A DNA stretch of 64,000 nt from Aphidius gifuensis. Taxonomy: Eukaryota > Arthropoda > Insecta > Hymenoptera > Braconidae. The DNA lies in contig NC_057789.1 in NCBI RefSeq assembly GCF_014905175.1, positions 682,001-746,000 of the forward strand, written 5' to 3'. The position numbers and the translations under genes were made by a program. Below, one piece after another: positions 10,085-22,559 of this stretch (its first letter is position 1; every line of letters starts with the position of its first letter). Below the pieces are notes generated by a model that saw only the letters and a program-made list of their open reading frames with translations, searched no databases and was not told the DNA's origin.

Positions 10085-11150
10085 TCTTTGACTTGGATAA
10101 TCATAGAGAATAAATTGGTAATAATATTATTATTATGACAACATAAATAATGTCTATGTCGATATATAAATTGTGGCTGTTATCATCAAAGCCATATGGG
10201 ATTTTTTTTTCATCTCTTTAAAATTATAAACTTGGAATGTGACTATTGTGTTTCATTGCCATTGGTATTTTTATATATAATATATACATTTTTATTTGTT
10301 TTTTTTTAAATGAAAATTAAACTGTTGTTGTCTCCATTACGGAGGTGAGATTGGTGCGAAGCTTTTCTCTACCGTGGTATTTGTTTCTCCGGCTTTCTCC
10401 ACACATTTATCTCGAAATAATATATTCACTTCAATTGGTTTAATAATTGCTGAATGTTTTAGTCAATTATGTATTGATCTTGGTGTCATTTTTAAATTCA
10501 TCCACCGTGTTATAATTATAATATACCTTCAATTATTTCAAATTATTTGATTTTTAATTATTTTATATGAACAAAATGATGATATAATCACAAAAAATCA
10601 TATGTGTTTCCATTCTCTACACGTTTATGGAGTTCATTTGCTTTATTCCTATTCTATTTTTTTTTTGAAATACTATATCAATTCAAATGAGGCCTATTCC
10701 ATCACATTCCATGTTTTTTTTTGGGTCTGTAGAGTCTTTTTTTTGTATAAGGTAAAAGCAGAGGTTTGTGAGCGGTGAATAGGTTTGTGTCCACTTGTGT
10801 ATTCTTCCATAAACTTTTCCACTTGCCCGTAAAAATTATACAAAACAGTCACAAAACTATTCACTGATCATAAACCCCTACTTTTACCTTAATTAAACAT
10901 ATTTTTAATGTTATTTTCTTCACCAAAGAAATAAGTAATCTCGTGATGTATTATGAGATCTATTAAATTATCAAAATCATTGATTAATTGTCCTGTGTAG
11001 AGTGTTGCTGATGATAATACTCGACGATTTATTAAATGTGATTTATTTAAATATATTTCAATTGCTTTATTAAATTGAGATTCTGTTGCATTGACATCTT
11101 GACTTATTAATTTTCCAAAATTCATCATTACCAATTTTATAATATCTTTT
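10085..11150 (-). pseudogene. Decayed copy A of an unidentified two-exon gene
   Basis: On the minus strand an exon-1-like frame (about 11150-10891) encodes MNFGKLISQDVNATESQF...INRRVLSS and ends with TTTAAT TAA at a GTAAAAG donor. The exon-2-like segment (10506-10337) ends with CVEKAGETNTTVEKSFAPIS and PP-stop. It is clearly homologous to copy C at 13.2-14.1 kb. Differences in the exon-2 tail are mostly at third codon positions, including TAA versus TAG for the stop, which shows the segment was once under protein-level selection. Lesions here: the last exon-1 codon is a stop where copy C has GAA, the exon-2 acceptor reads AC instead of AG, and a 9-bp insertion brings an in-frame TGA. I do not recognise the protein family. 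Confidence 0.6.
10749..10890. repeat. 142-nt inverted repeat (hairpin) in copy A
   Basis: The arms begin AAGGTAAAAGCAGAGG (10749) and end CCCCTACTTTTACCTT (10890). About 41 bases on each side pair with roughly 80 percent identity around a loop of about 60 nt. On the minus strand the structure starts exactly at the exon-1 donor AAG/GTAAAAG. The same structure is present in copy C. It may be a small foldback element or a structured intron start. Confidence 0.7.
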
Positions 11151-11329
11151 GGGATTCAAGATCTATCTTCCACTAAAAAAAATACATAAACAATGTCAAC
11201 AAAAATTTATAATATTTACATAATAACAATATCAAATATTAATATAAAGAAAATTACATTATTAATTATATCATATATATATAAAATATCTTTTCAAGAT
11301 GAAAAAACGAAAAACAATATAATTATCCA

Positions 11330-11620
11330 GACCGTTGATTAATTGTCCTTTGTACAGAAAGAGAGAGTACACTGTTGATGATAATACTCGACAATTAATT
11401 AGATGAGAATCCTTCGACTTTGATAACCAGAGAATAACTTGACAACATAAATAATGTCTATGTCAATATATATAAATTGTGGCTATTATCATCAAAGCCA
11501 TTTGATAATAATTTTTTTCTCTCTCAAAAATTACGTTTGATTACCAACTCGAAATGCTTCATCATTGCCATTGGCATTTTCACATTCTCTAAATACATAT
11601 AATTTTACAAATTTATATAC
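11330..11620 (-). pseudogene. Fragment of a third copy of the same gene
   Basis: Minus-strand sequence at about 11405-11330 resembles the exon-1 part encoding HLINRRVLSSATLYTGQLIN but carries insertions. Directly to its right, about 11410-11600 repeats the segment at 10090-10260 (shared CAACATAAATAATGTCTATG and ATTGTGGCT-TTATCATCAAAGCCAT). It shows that the unit was present in at least three copies in this 4-kb stretch, with this one mostly lost. Confidence 0.5.
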
Positions 11621-13199
11621 ACATGCTGATGGCAATAATTAAATTAAAAATATATATCTATTTTTTTTTTTAAATTTTAATCAATAATAACAATAAAAGC
11701 AAAATTCATATCTCATTATAATAACTGTATTTTAATTTGATATAAATTAAATTTTTTATCATATCTACTGTATAATTTTAATAATATAATTAAACTGACA
11801 TGTTATAATTTTATTCAACCGTTGAATTTATTCTATATATAATTATATATTATATTTAATTTAAATATAAAAATCGAGGCATATTTAATTATCTACAAAT
11901 CATTCAATTCACGATAAATCAATCAGCAATATTTTTTAATCAATCAAATGTATAATATAATCAATCAATTTTGATTATTATTTATGACTTGTTTATAAAT
12001 ATATAAAGTTAAAAAATATATTAGTAAATTATTTCATTTTGTAAATCAATGAGAAAAAAAAAAAAAAAATTATTTTTTATTTTGATACGACCAGACAGAA
12101 TGGATGGGCAATCTCATATTTCACTCGAGTATTTCATTTGAGTTTGAAATTGATTGCTCTCTTTTTTTTTTTTTTTTTGTTCACCTCTCTCTCTCTTTTA
12201 TTTATCTCTTTCTCTTTTCCTCTCTCTTGTTAGGGTCGCGAAGGAAGAAGAACAAGAGTAGGAGAATTATTTACAGGTTTTTTTGTTATTTTATAAATTT
12301 TTTATTTTTTGGTTAAGGGGAAAATCGAAATAGATTGTGAGGAGGGTTTTTTTTTTCGAGGGGTGGTTTTACTACCATCCAAGAATGCAAGAATATATTC
12401 AAAATGGAAATGAACGTATATTTCCAGAACAAATATTTACACGAAGGGGTTGGTAAATTTTACTAGGAAAAAAAAAAAAAAAAATAACGCGAAAATGTGT
12501 TTTCTGTTTGATTTGCGACTATATTTTTCTTTCCAGCTCAACGAATTTTTTGCACAACTCCCAGAAAAGTGGGTGGTACTTTCTTTTTATTTTATTTTTA
12601 ATTTATGTATTTTTAATTTAATTTTTTTTTATGCTCAAACAATTTTTGTGCATTGGGATTCACTGGAATGCTTTTTTTTTTATTTAAAAAAAAAATATAA
12701 ATAACAAAAATTTACCCCTTTATATATTTGTGGCTTCTGTATTTATTTTATTTTATTTTTTTTTAATTCTTATTTTATTTTTTTTCTCTTTGATCTTGTT
12801 TATTAAAATCACGTACGACTAATCAAAAAAAAAATTTCTATAATCAATACATCATTGTTCAGCTCCAATTAATAATAAAAATTCATTTTTTTTTTTTTTT
12901 TTGTATTTTAATAATGTCTTTTAAAGATTTACTTTTTCTCATTTTTTTTTGCTTAAATAAGTATTTAAATTTTTTTTTAGCAAGTCATTTGAATTTTTTA
13001 TTTAGTTGGGAAAAAAAAATATTAAATAAATTCAAAGAGCGTAGAATACCTTGTTAAATATATTTTTTTTTCTTCTTTAATAAGTTGTAATAATTCCTAT
13101 GAAAATAAAATATAAAATTGAAATAAAAATTGTTGTTTTATCAAATTAATATTGTACAATTTTTTTCAATTGAATATTTTTTAAAACTTTGTAAATAAA
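11621..13199. other. AT-rich spacer between duplicated units
   Basis: Long T runs, CT-rich tracts (12160-12230) and no frame with coding character. Nothing supportable as a gene or RNA was seen. Confidence 0.5.
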
Positions 13200-14095
13200 C
13201 ATTATGATTTTTTTTTCATTTCTTTAAAAACTATAAATAATTGCCATTTGCATTTTTATATATATAATATATGCTTTATAAATATACATTTTTAATTTTT
13301 TTTTCAAATGAAAATTAAACTGTTGTTGTCTCCACTACGGAGGTGCAATTGGTGCGAAGCTTTTCTCTACCGTAGTATTTGTTTCCCCGACTTTCTCCAC
13401 ACATTTATCTCGAAATAATATATTCACCTCAATAGGTTTTATAATTGCTGAATGTTTGAGTATTGATCTTGGTGTCATTTCTAAATTCATCCACCCTGCA
13501 ATAATTACAATATACCATCAATTATCGTAAATTAATTTAGAAAAAAAATGATGACATTCGCAAAAAATTACATGTGTTTCATTCCTTTGTCAAGTTAATA
13601 ATTTGGTTTTCTCATCTGATTGTTTATTGATAATTCTCATGATGGTTTGCTATCTTTTTTGTGGTTCCAGGATTGTTTTGTTTTTTCTACATAAGGTAAA
13701 AGCAAGGGTTTATGAGCGGTGAATAGGTTTGTGGACACTTTTGTATTTTTCCATAAACCTTTCTACTTGCCCGTACAAATTATATAAAACAGTCACAAAA
13801 CTATTCACTGATCATAAACCCCCACTTTTGCCTTCATTAAACATATTTTCAATGTTATTTTCTTTACCAAAGAAATAAGTGTTATAGTGTTATGAGATCT
13901 ATTATAAATTATTAAAATCATTGATTAATTGTTCAGTGTAAAGTGTTGCTGATGATAATACTCGACGATTTATTAAACATGATTTATTTAAATATATTTT
14001 AATTGCTTTATTAAATTGAGATTCTGTTGCATTGACATCTTGACTTATTAATTTTCCAAAATTCATCTTTACCAATTCTAACAATTGAATATTTT
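13200..14095 (-). pseudogene. Decayed copy C of the two-exon gene
   Basis: Exon-1-like segment 14090-13834 (VKMNFGKLISQDVNATESQF) and exon 2 from 13495 to a TAG stop at 13335, after an intact TTGCAG acceptor. Exon 2 reads without interruption for 52 residues (begins WMNLEMTPRSILKHSAIIKP, then contains RDKCVEKVGETNTTVEKSF). Exon 1 ends FNE-G and its phase matches exon 2. Lesions differ from those in copy A: a 2-bp insertion breaks exon 1 after INDFNNL, and the donor is GC rather than GT. Family unknown. Confidence 0.6.
13693..13834. repeat. 142-nt inverted repeat (hairpin) in copy C
   Basis: Same length and position relative to exon 1 as the hairpin of copy A, with arms AAGGTAAAAGCAAGGGTTTA and its imperfect complement ending CCCCCACTTTTGCCTT. 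The stem is kept although both copies have diverged in sequence. Confidence 0.7.
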
Positions 14096-15846
14096 TTTTT
14101 ATTTCACATATTTTTTATAACTTTGTAAATAAACTAAAAGATGCATATCAACTGAGATTTTTTTTAAAAGATAATATTTCAAAAACGAAAAAAAAAAAAA
14201 AACATAACTGAAATTCATCTGCTTAAATATTCATGCAAATATTTTAAGCAGCTAGCTTATGCCGAGTTATACTTGCTTAAATATATAAAAAAAAAAAAAA
14301 AAATTGTAGAAACTAAAAATGTAAAGTGTGCATATAAAATTCTCTCGAGAAAAGATCCACTTCCGAGCACATGAAAATCCTTTGGCCAGTATAAACTTGT
14401 ATTCTTCATCAAAACTCTCTTTTATTTATTCATTTTTATTTTGTAATTTTATTTTTCATATTTTTTTTTTGCCTCAATCTTTATCTCTCTTTTTCTCGAC
14501 TTCCGGAAAACAGTTATATGAAAAACGTAAAGCTTATCCATTTTAAAGCTCAACCATATAATAAAAAGTAAATAAAAAAAATTAGAAAGTTTTATTTTTT
14601 TATATTTGGCTTATTTTTTGACCATCAAAATAAAATGTCATACTTAGTTTTGGTTATATCATCAAACTTTTGATTATTTTTTTTTTTTTGCTTTTTTTTA
14701 TTACTAGACAGTAGGATGCTTGTACAATAAACATTGAATCAACTTTTCTCATCATTTTTAACGTCTCAATAAATATGTTATAATAAATTTAAAATTTTTA
14801 TAATTTTATATTTTTGTAATTAAAGTAAACTCAAATAAATGGACTTTAAAATTTATTTTTATATTAAAAAATATAATTTTTTTTCTCATTATTATTTCCT
14901 TTTTTTTATGGTTACATTTTTTTTTTTTTTTTAAGAAGGAAATTTGCTCATGAATAAGCAAAATAGCAAACATGTATTTTTTTTTTTTTTTAAGCTCAAT
15001 TTATTTTTTTTCTTTTCATTTAATGACGTCAAAAAATTTTTAATAAATAAATTAATAATAAAAAATGTCAATAGAAATAGGAAGAATAAATTGGTTTTTA
15101 TTTTTGATAAATTTAATTTTAGTAAAAGATAAAATTATTTTCAATTAAACTGCAATTAAATTTAAGTGGTAGAATGAAAAGAAGAAAAATTTAAAAGCTT
15201 AATCTCAAAATTTATGTTTGAGCTAATCTCCCCTACCCCCTTCCTTGACCCTTCTCCTTCTCCCCCTTTTTTGTTTTTTTTTTATTAGATTGACAAATGT
15301 TAAAACTAAAAATAATATTTATCAAGATTAATTTTGCAAAATAATTGATAAATTTATTTCTACAATTTTGTAAATTGAAAAAGTTTTTATATATAACTTA
15401 GTTCATTTAATTATCAACTTTTGTTTTTATTTTTTTGCTTTTATATAATTTTTTAATTATAGTTTTTCATATTATTTTATTTATTATTCACATAAAAATA
15501 TAAAATCAGTGAGATTCATTGTCAAAATTATCTTCGTGTGAACATTATCAGGGGTAAATAATTAATCAAGTTTTTGAATTAGTGGAGATGGGATAGATTT
15601 GTTGGGAATGAGGAAAATGTAAATTTCTATATTAAATTATATTTGTAATTATTTAAGAAGAATTATGAATAAGTATTTTATTGATTTAAAATAATTACAT
15701 TATTCACATGTTGATATTAAATTACAGCTGTCTCAATTAATTTATAAAAATATGAAATTTATTTTCAGGAACATCTCTAGAGGTAATTAATTATTGAAAA
15801 GAAAAATATATATTATTAATTTAATTGATTGTATTTTTGTTTACAG
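14096..15846. other. Non-coding AT-rich stretch
   Basis: No supportable gene. Contains poly-A/T runs and a C-rich patch at about 15225-15270. No further TRMT44 exons were recognised here on the plus strand. Confidence 0.4.
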
Positions 15847-15948
15847 GAAAAAACAATTGTTCCTTCATCAAAATCATTATTTCCTGATACCGATTGGATT
15901 ATTGGTAATCACTCGGATGAATTGACACCTTGGATACCATGGCGCTGA
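15847..15948 (+). pseudogene. TRMT44: TRMT44 exon fragment (tRNA Um44 2'-O-methyltransferase)
   Basis: After a TTTACAG acceptor the frame encodes a segment ending DTDWIIGNHSDELTPWIP. This matches the highly conserved (L/I)IGNHSDELTPWIPVIAARSS block of TRMT44 proteins, which methylate the 2'-O of uridine 44 in tRNA-Ser. Homology stops abruptly after WIP; the next codons are TGG CGC TGA, followed by unrelated repeat sequence. No neighbouring exon was found within several kb. Most likely this is a duplicated or truncated gene piece whose 3' side was replaced by repeat DNA. A functional TRMT44 would be expected elsewhere in the genome. Confidence 0.75.
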
Positions 15949-16019
15949 AATTAGCGTCAAAGTTAGCGTCCAGAAATTAAAAGTACAGGGAACATAGGGG
16001 TTTTTTTGGGCCCGGCCCT

Positions 16020-16370
16020 TATCTTTTTAATCAACTATTATTAAAATAGAGCTATCCTCGTAATTTTTTTTTTATTAAATTGTTTAAGATGTAAGCTAGT
16101 ATAGGAAAAAAAATGGGAATTTTTGAAATGGTCAAAGGGGGGTAGGGGGTGGATTTTAATTATTTTTATTTTTTTTGTCTATGATGGGGTTGAGCCATCC
16201 TCGTATTTTTTTTTCATTAAATTGTCTAGGATCTAAGCTAATTGAGAAAAAAAAATTATATATTTTGAAATGGTCAAAAGGAGGTAGGGGGTGGATTTTA
16301 ACTATTTTTATTTTTTTTGTCTATGATGGGGTTGAGCCACCCTTGTAATTTTTTTTCCTAAACTAGCTTA
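16020..16370. repeat. 143-bp tandem repeat, about 2.4 copies
   Basis: The motif GAGCYAYCCTYGTAATTTTT recurs at 16049, 16192 and 16334 (periods 143 and 142). Each unit also contains GTTTAAGATGTAAGCTA-like sequence, GAAATGGTCAAA, GGTAGGGGGTGGATTTTAA and TTTTGTCTATGATGGGGTTG. Its left edge lies just beyond the truncated TRMT44 exon, so the same repeat element may have caused the truncation. Confidence 0.85.
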
Positions 16371-18219
16371 CAATAATACCAAATGATTTATCAATTAAAC
16401 AGCCTCATTTATATTTTCAAAATGAATGATTTAAATAATTTAATTTGAAGTGATGAAGCATTTATTATATTTGAAATATAAATACATAAATATATCGAGC
16501 AATTAAATACTCGTAAAATATATATAAAACAGTTGATGTCATTGAGAATGATGAGTAATGACTGTTACAATTATTAAACAATTAATCATGGTGTTGGCAT
16601 TTGACACTTGTGGCATTTTAAATCACTGTATGAGTTTTGACCGTGACACCAAAATTGCGGATTCATGAAAAACAATATCTATATATTTATAAAACCCACA
16701 GCAATCTACTCTTTCCTATATCTGGATGCATCATTCACTAAATATATATCTATATCTATTTTATATCAAATCGATAATGCAGTTGGGTGATCCATCGTAC
16801 ATACAGTTTTCAGTTCAATAGCTAAATAAAATGTCTACAACGAGAGTTATATGTATTTTTGTCTACCATCATTGCACATATATAAATAGAAAAAAATATA
16901 AATAAAAAAAAAAACCGACAAATCGAATTCTCTAATGGCCAAGAGCTTTGCTTCGTTACTAACATTGTGTTAAGCCACCAAATTCGTAACCAACTCATCC
17001 ATGAATATCCACGAATTTACATTTTAAACATTACTTTTACAAAAAAAAAAAAAAAACAAAAAAACAAAATCCCAGATGTTGTAATGTAAAATTTGAATAA
17101 TACAAAAAAAAAAAAAAACATATATAAAAAGTATTTGAAAATATATACATATAAAATATTTTTTTTTACTGCCAACAGGTGTTGAAGGATATTTCTAATG
17201 GGCCGGTTAATAAAAAAAAAAAAAAAAAATGCCTAGGGCATTATTTTTAAATGTGTCTCACAATGTGCAAGTAGATATAGCCGTATCATGTCAGCCAGTG
17301 TTAAACTCACACGGGACACTGAGATTCAAAGAATCATTTGAACGAGAAACAGCAGGAAGAGAGTTATATAAAAAAGTTCAAGAGCAAGAGAGAAGAATGG
17401 ATTGTGAATTGCACAAGTTGTGGGTGTGGTGTAACCAGCAAGTGGTAAGAAGAGTACATAGTGCAACTGCGATGGAAAATTGAAAAAGAAAAGAAAATAT
17501 ATAAAAGTAAGGGTTGAGATGGTTAGGGTCACGAATTACTGTCTACTACTACTATTTTTATTTTATTTTTTTTATTTTAAATGTCTCTATTTATTTTATA
17601 TGCTAATACATAACTATAAAATTCTATTTATCTATTTTTAATTTAAAGCAAAAGACGAAATACACTGAATGTATATCAAAATGAGACACAAAATGTCGAA
17701 TATGTGTGCATGTGGCGCGTGCCTGCATATATATACTTCCTTCCTTCCTTATTTTTACAAGCTTCCTTTTGAGTTAGATTACTCAATTCAACTTTGAAGA
17801 AATGCCAATAATGAAAATTTAATAATATCATTTGTATACATCCCTTATTTTAACTTGTGTCTTCAAATAAATAAGTTGAAAAAAAAAAAAAAAATAAATA
17901 AGCTTTTGTGTGTCTTTGAATTTAACTTAAAAATGTAAGAGCTTTAAAAAAAATCTGTTTCAAAGATAAAAAAAAAGCTTTATCTCTAAATGTTTCTTTT
18001 TTTTTTCTTTCCTGTGACAATTGTGTTTCTTGTTATTTTTTTTTTTTTATTCTTTCTTTCGTTGTTTAAATAAGGGAAATAAAATTAAAATTTTAAAAGC
18101 GTATATTTTTAATTTTTTTACATAAAGAGGGAAGTAAAAATGTATATGTATAGGATTATGTATTATTTTAATTTATTATGATAATGTTTTACAGTTGAAC
18201 ATTATTTTTTTTATCGATT
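16371..18219. other. Non-coding stretch with one short unexplained frame
   Basis: A 255-bp plus-strand frame at 17229-17483 is less AT-rich than its surroundings (contains ETAGRELYKKVQEQERR) but has no recognisable domain or splice context. Its start codon follows a poly-A run. I treat it as unproven. The rest is AT-rich without coding signal. Confidence 0.3.
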
Positions 18220-18560
18220 TTTATAGTGCTATTGAGCTACATAGTACTATTTAGTGCTAAATAGTACTATGTAATACTATTACAGTACTATAATTGTACT
18301 ATACAGTGCTAAATAGTACTAAATAGGGTTACATAAAACTTTAAAGTACTCCAAAGTACTATGCAGTGCTTAAAAAAAATTATATCATCTTAATATAGTG
18401 CTATGTAGTACTAAAATAGTGTTTTACACTGTTAGTTAATTTTTTTTATTCATCTTTATGGTGTTACATAAAAGTACATAGTACTATTAAGTACTAAATA
18501 ATATTTTATAATACTATTACAGCTTTTTATAGTCTTATGTAAAATTATACACTCGTACAT
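18220..18560. repeat. Degenerate minisatellite of AGTACTAT-type units
   Basis: Short variants of TAGTACTAT, TAGTGCTAAATAG and AAAGTACT are packed over about 340 bp. Many are self-complementary (AGTACT). No coding content. Confidence 0.7.
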
Positions 18561-21500
18561 AAGACTATACAATACCAAAAAAACCATATAATGCTATTTA
18601 AAAAAAAAAAAACAAAATGTCCCGAATATTTTATCTATCTTTTTTCACTCTAAATACAATAATAACATTTGCACTATTTTTTTCCATCAACAATTCTTTT
18701 AAAAAAATAAAATTAAAAAAAAATACAATTTATATTTTAAATAGAAAATTTTTCAATTTAATAATTTAAATAAAAAAAGAAAAAAAAGTTTAATTAAAAA
18801 TAAATTAAATTTATAATATAAATATTTAATTTAATTTCAATTTAATTATATTATTATTATTTTTATGATTTATATAAAATATAATAATAAATGTTTTTTT
18901 TTTTTTGGTCGCGTGCTAGTCGCGTGCCATGGGCGGGTCTAAATGTATTTTTTTTTCTTTCTCTTTCTCACCACTCTCTGGGTAAAACTCCTCATTTATC
19001 CCCTCTAAATTTTCCGTCTACATACTGCACACAACGATGTGTCTCCAACGCGTCGATTTTCCTCCTATAAACCCCTTCTATTTCCTCGTGCATTACTTCT
19101 GCGCCCTTGTTGGTTATTGATTCCCTCAGGTGGCCAACCCCCTCGACTAGAATTTTCTATACCCACTCGTCTCATTTACTATCTTTCTTACTCATTTTAT
19201 TTATATATGTATATTTATCTTTGTCATTTTATCATCTACATTTTGCTGGTTCGAGGCCAAGAAACTGAGAGAAATGTGAGTGACGAGACTTCGTGAACCA
19301 ACAACTCGATTTAATTTTCCATTTTCCTTAGTGATTTTTATTTTATTTTTTATTCATTTTCTTTAGTTTGAAATGGGAATGAGAAATGTTGATTTTGATG
19401 ATTGAAATTGGTTTGCTTGGACGATGAAGAGGGACAAGGGGTGAAGTAGAAATTGAAGGAGGTGGAGGAGAAGGACGACGAGGAGGTGATACTCGTTCAG
19501 TTGGAAAATAAAAAATAAAAAAAAAAAAAAGGGGAAACATGCCTGAGGGTTCAACAGAAGAATGAAAATGTACTTGAGGTACGTACCTACAGGATTCGGG
19601 ACAAAGATGATAAGAAAATAAAAAAACATGTAGTTCGTTTAAATTTTTGTTTTTTTATTTATTCTTTTTTTAGTCCCTCGAGATATGCACGTATTGTGGC
19701 TTTAATAAAATTCTTCTTTTCTGCATGGAGTATTCAGGCTTGTTATTGCATTTTGTTCAGCATTGGATACGTAAAGTGCAGAAAATAAAAAAGAAATTTA
19801 ATTATTACTTTGTGTTCTATTGAGAGTGTATTTTATTTTTTTTTTAAATAATTTTTTTTACTTTTTTTTCCAATCTAAATTCACTTTAACAAAAAAAAAA
19901 AGTACATTTTGCATTGTGTCAATATTTTTGAGCTTAATTAAATTTGTTTTTTTATTATTTTTTTATTTCACGTTAAATTAGATATAAATTTGTTTTTTTA
20001 GATTATTTTTTTTACTGATGATAAATGGGATAAGTCAGAAGGATTTTTTTATTATTTTTATTTTATGGAAGCAATCAAGATAATGTCCAAGAAAATAAAA
20101 TATCAACCAGTGAGTAAGATGACCCTAAAAAAGCTTCATTTTTTTTTATGCGAATATTTCTTGATACATCAAAAGCACTCAAATATTAAAAAAAAAAATA
20201 CAACAACGATATTATTTAAAAAAAGCAAAAAATTCTTTCACGTTAATTAATATTTTAAAACAAAAGCGTACAGTAGAATTTAAAAAGTACAAAAAATAAT
20301 ATTATATTAAAAAAGTAATTAAAAATAATAAATACAAAAAAAAAATTTGTTAAACAGAAATAAATTAAATTATATCTGATAAAATGAAATAAAAAAAAAA
20401 AAAGATAAAAGAGATATAAGAGAGAATTTTTTATTAAATAAAAAAAAAATATAAAGTTAAAATTGACGTTAAAAATTTATGATAAAAAAAATAAAAAAAT
20501 AAATTGATAAAAATTAGGATTAAGAAAATAAATATATATAAAAAAAGGGTTTTAAGAAAGTACATGTAATAAAATATAAAATATGCAAGTGTGTGTCAGA
20601 GGCGGAGCAAAAAATATAATGAAATTGTGAAAAATAAAAATGAAAGAAAAAAAAATAAAAATAGGGGCACTGGATTATGAGAGAGGAATGAGAGGAGTAA
20701 TATTGCGCGCGTCGGAGGGTTCCTCTGACACCGATGATAAAAAAATAGGGGGGCATTCAAAAAGAAGGGGTGAATTTGTGATATTCCTCCTCGTCTATTA
20801 TTTTCCTCCTCATTTTCTCCTCTTTTTCCTGTCTCTCCTTCTCTCCTTCTCTCCTTTTCTTTCTCTCTCAGCTCTCTTCTTGTCCCAAGTAAAGGAATAT
20901 TGCCTTGAGCTTTATGGCTCTTAGAGGACATGGACTTTTACGATTATTAATCCCTATATTTTTTTTTCTCTACATATACATTTCACCTTTTTCTCAATAT
21001 TACAAATTTATTTTTATACTTTTTTTTCTTTTTTTTTCATTTTACTTGTCGACTTTTCATACCCATACATTGCAACTCTATCAATAAATTTATTTTTTCC
21101 AATTTTCCAGACAAAAAAAATAAAATAAAATAAATAAACAATATAAAAAAAATAAAAAAAATAAAAAAAAACATAAAATAGCGAGTCACGTAAATCCAAT
21201 TTGAATTTAACAAAAGCAAAAAGCAATTTATTCGACGATTGTATTTTTATTTTATATATTCTTTTTTTTTTATTCAGTTTTTTGTTTTAATTTAATTTTT
21301 TTTTTTTTCATCGTGCAAATAGGAAAATCGATTTTTTATGTTATTAAATTTGATATGTGTGTGTGTGTGTTGGCTTCTTGTTTTTCGGTTTGAGCTCATT
21401 CATGAATTACCATTTCAAATTTTATTGCGTCGTGGGTCGTTTTAAAAAAATATATATATTTATATGATCAAGTTGGAGGGGTTTAAAATTCACTGGTTTT

Positions 21501-22267
21501 TTATATTATTACTGGTGTCATTTTTACATTTTTGTTTTTTTTATTTGTAGTATCCAAAAATGGATTGAATTTACTGGTTTTTTTATGATTTACGAGGACA
21601 TTACACCTGCAACATCGTCTGTATTATTTTTTTATTATACACCTCAATTTTATCATCAACAAAATGGGTCCTAGCAACTATATATCCGTTAAACTCATCT
21701 CTTTATATTTATTTTTTCTCATCCCTATTGTATATACGCAACCAACAACCCCAAACTCGTAATAACAATCTCGTTCATTTGATGAAGGATCACTCTGTCA
21801 AAATTGATTAATTTCAATAGAGTATATCAATTTTATTTCATATATATATTTTTATAAATAAATAATATATATAGGTTTTTTGTTTTAATGAAAAATTGAT
21901 ATATAAATTAAATAAATATATATTTGTATTTATTTATTATTATTGTTTATTTATTTCTTCATAAATTTTATGTTATCAGCTTGAGGAATATAAATATCTT
22001 TTTTTTTTTATTCTTTCAACTGGATATATTTTTTTTCTTGTTTAATTATTGATTTATCAATAGACTATTATTTCATGTATTAGAAATTTATATTTACCAT
22101 GGAATGAAAAAATTATTAAAAATACTAAAAATATTTGTTATGAACTCTGTTGTAAAAATATTTATTTTTTGATGATGAATATAATTTTACATTGATTTAA
22201 AAAATAAATAAAATTATTTTTAAAGTTTGTATGTTATTTTTTTTTTGTGATGATAAAGTAAATAATC
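18561..22267. other. Non-coding stretch with pyrimidine-rich and purine-rich tracts
   Basis: Several apparent frames over CT-rich tracts (about 18950-19150, 20780-20900) are low-complexity and unsupported. A patch at 20700-20740 (GCGCGCGTCGGAGGGTTCCT) has unusually high CpG for this window. No gene could be supported. Confidence 0.4.
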
Positions 22268-22465
22268 ATCATATGATAGATAGATTTGTTATATAGAGTG
22301 TGTAATCAAATTAAATTGGTATTATTTAAAAATATATTTAAAAGATAATTAATCAAAATATATACAGTGTAAATTGTTCAGGTAAATGTAGCTTAAAGGT
22401 CTCTTGATTTTTAATCATGATATAAAAATTCTCCATGCTGTGCTATTGATCAATAAAAATATATG
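22268..22465. repeat. Direct repeat, left copy
   Basis: About 200 bp beginning ATCATATGATAGATAGATTT and containing AGGTCTCTTGATTTTTAATC. It is matched at 22991-23192 in the same orientation with roughly 85-90 percent identity by eye. The pair flanks 525 bp that include a tRNA-related repeat. Confidence 0.8.
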
Positions 22466-22559
22466 TATACTATTCAGTTCAATATTTCATAATTTTAAAA
22501 TACCGTTTTGCTGAAAGAATTCTCCAAGCATTTGTCAATGAAAAAAAAAAAAAAAATGA

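Noticed and set aside
17229..17483. 84-codon plus-strand frame as a gene
   Set aside because: It begins after a poly-A run, has no domain, no splice context and no conserved neighbour. Kept only as a note.
18220..18560. CRISPR-like array at the AGTACTAT repeats
   Set aside because: Units are irregular and self-overlapping with no unique spacers, and the genome is eukaryotic. It is a degenerate minisatellite.
20520..20931. Overlapping frames on both strands over CT/GA-rich DNA
   Set aside because: Low-complexity purine/pyrimidine tracts keep several frames open at once; no family similarity or splice logic.
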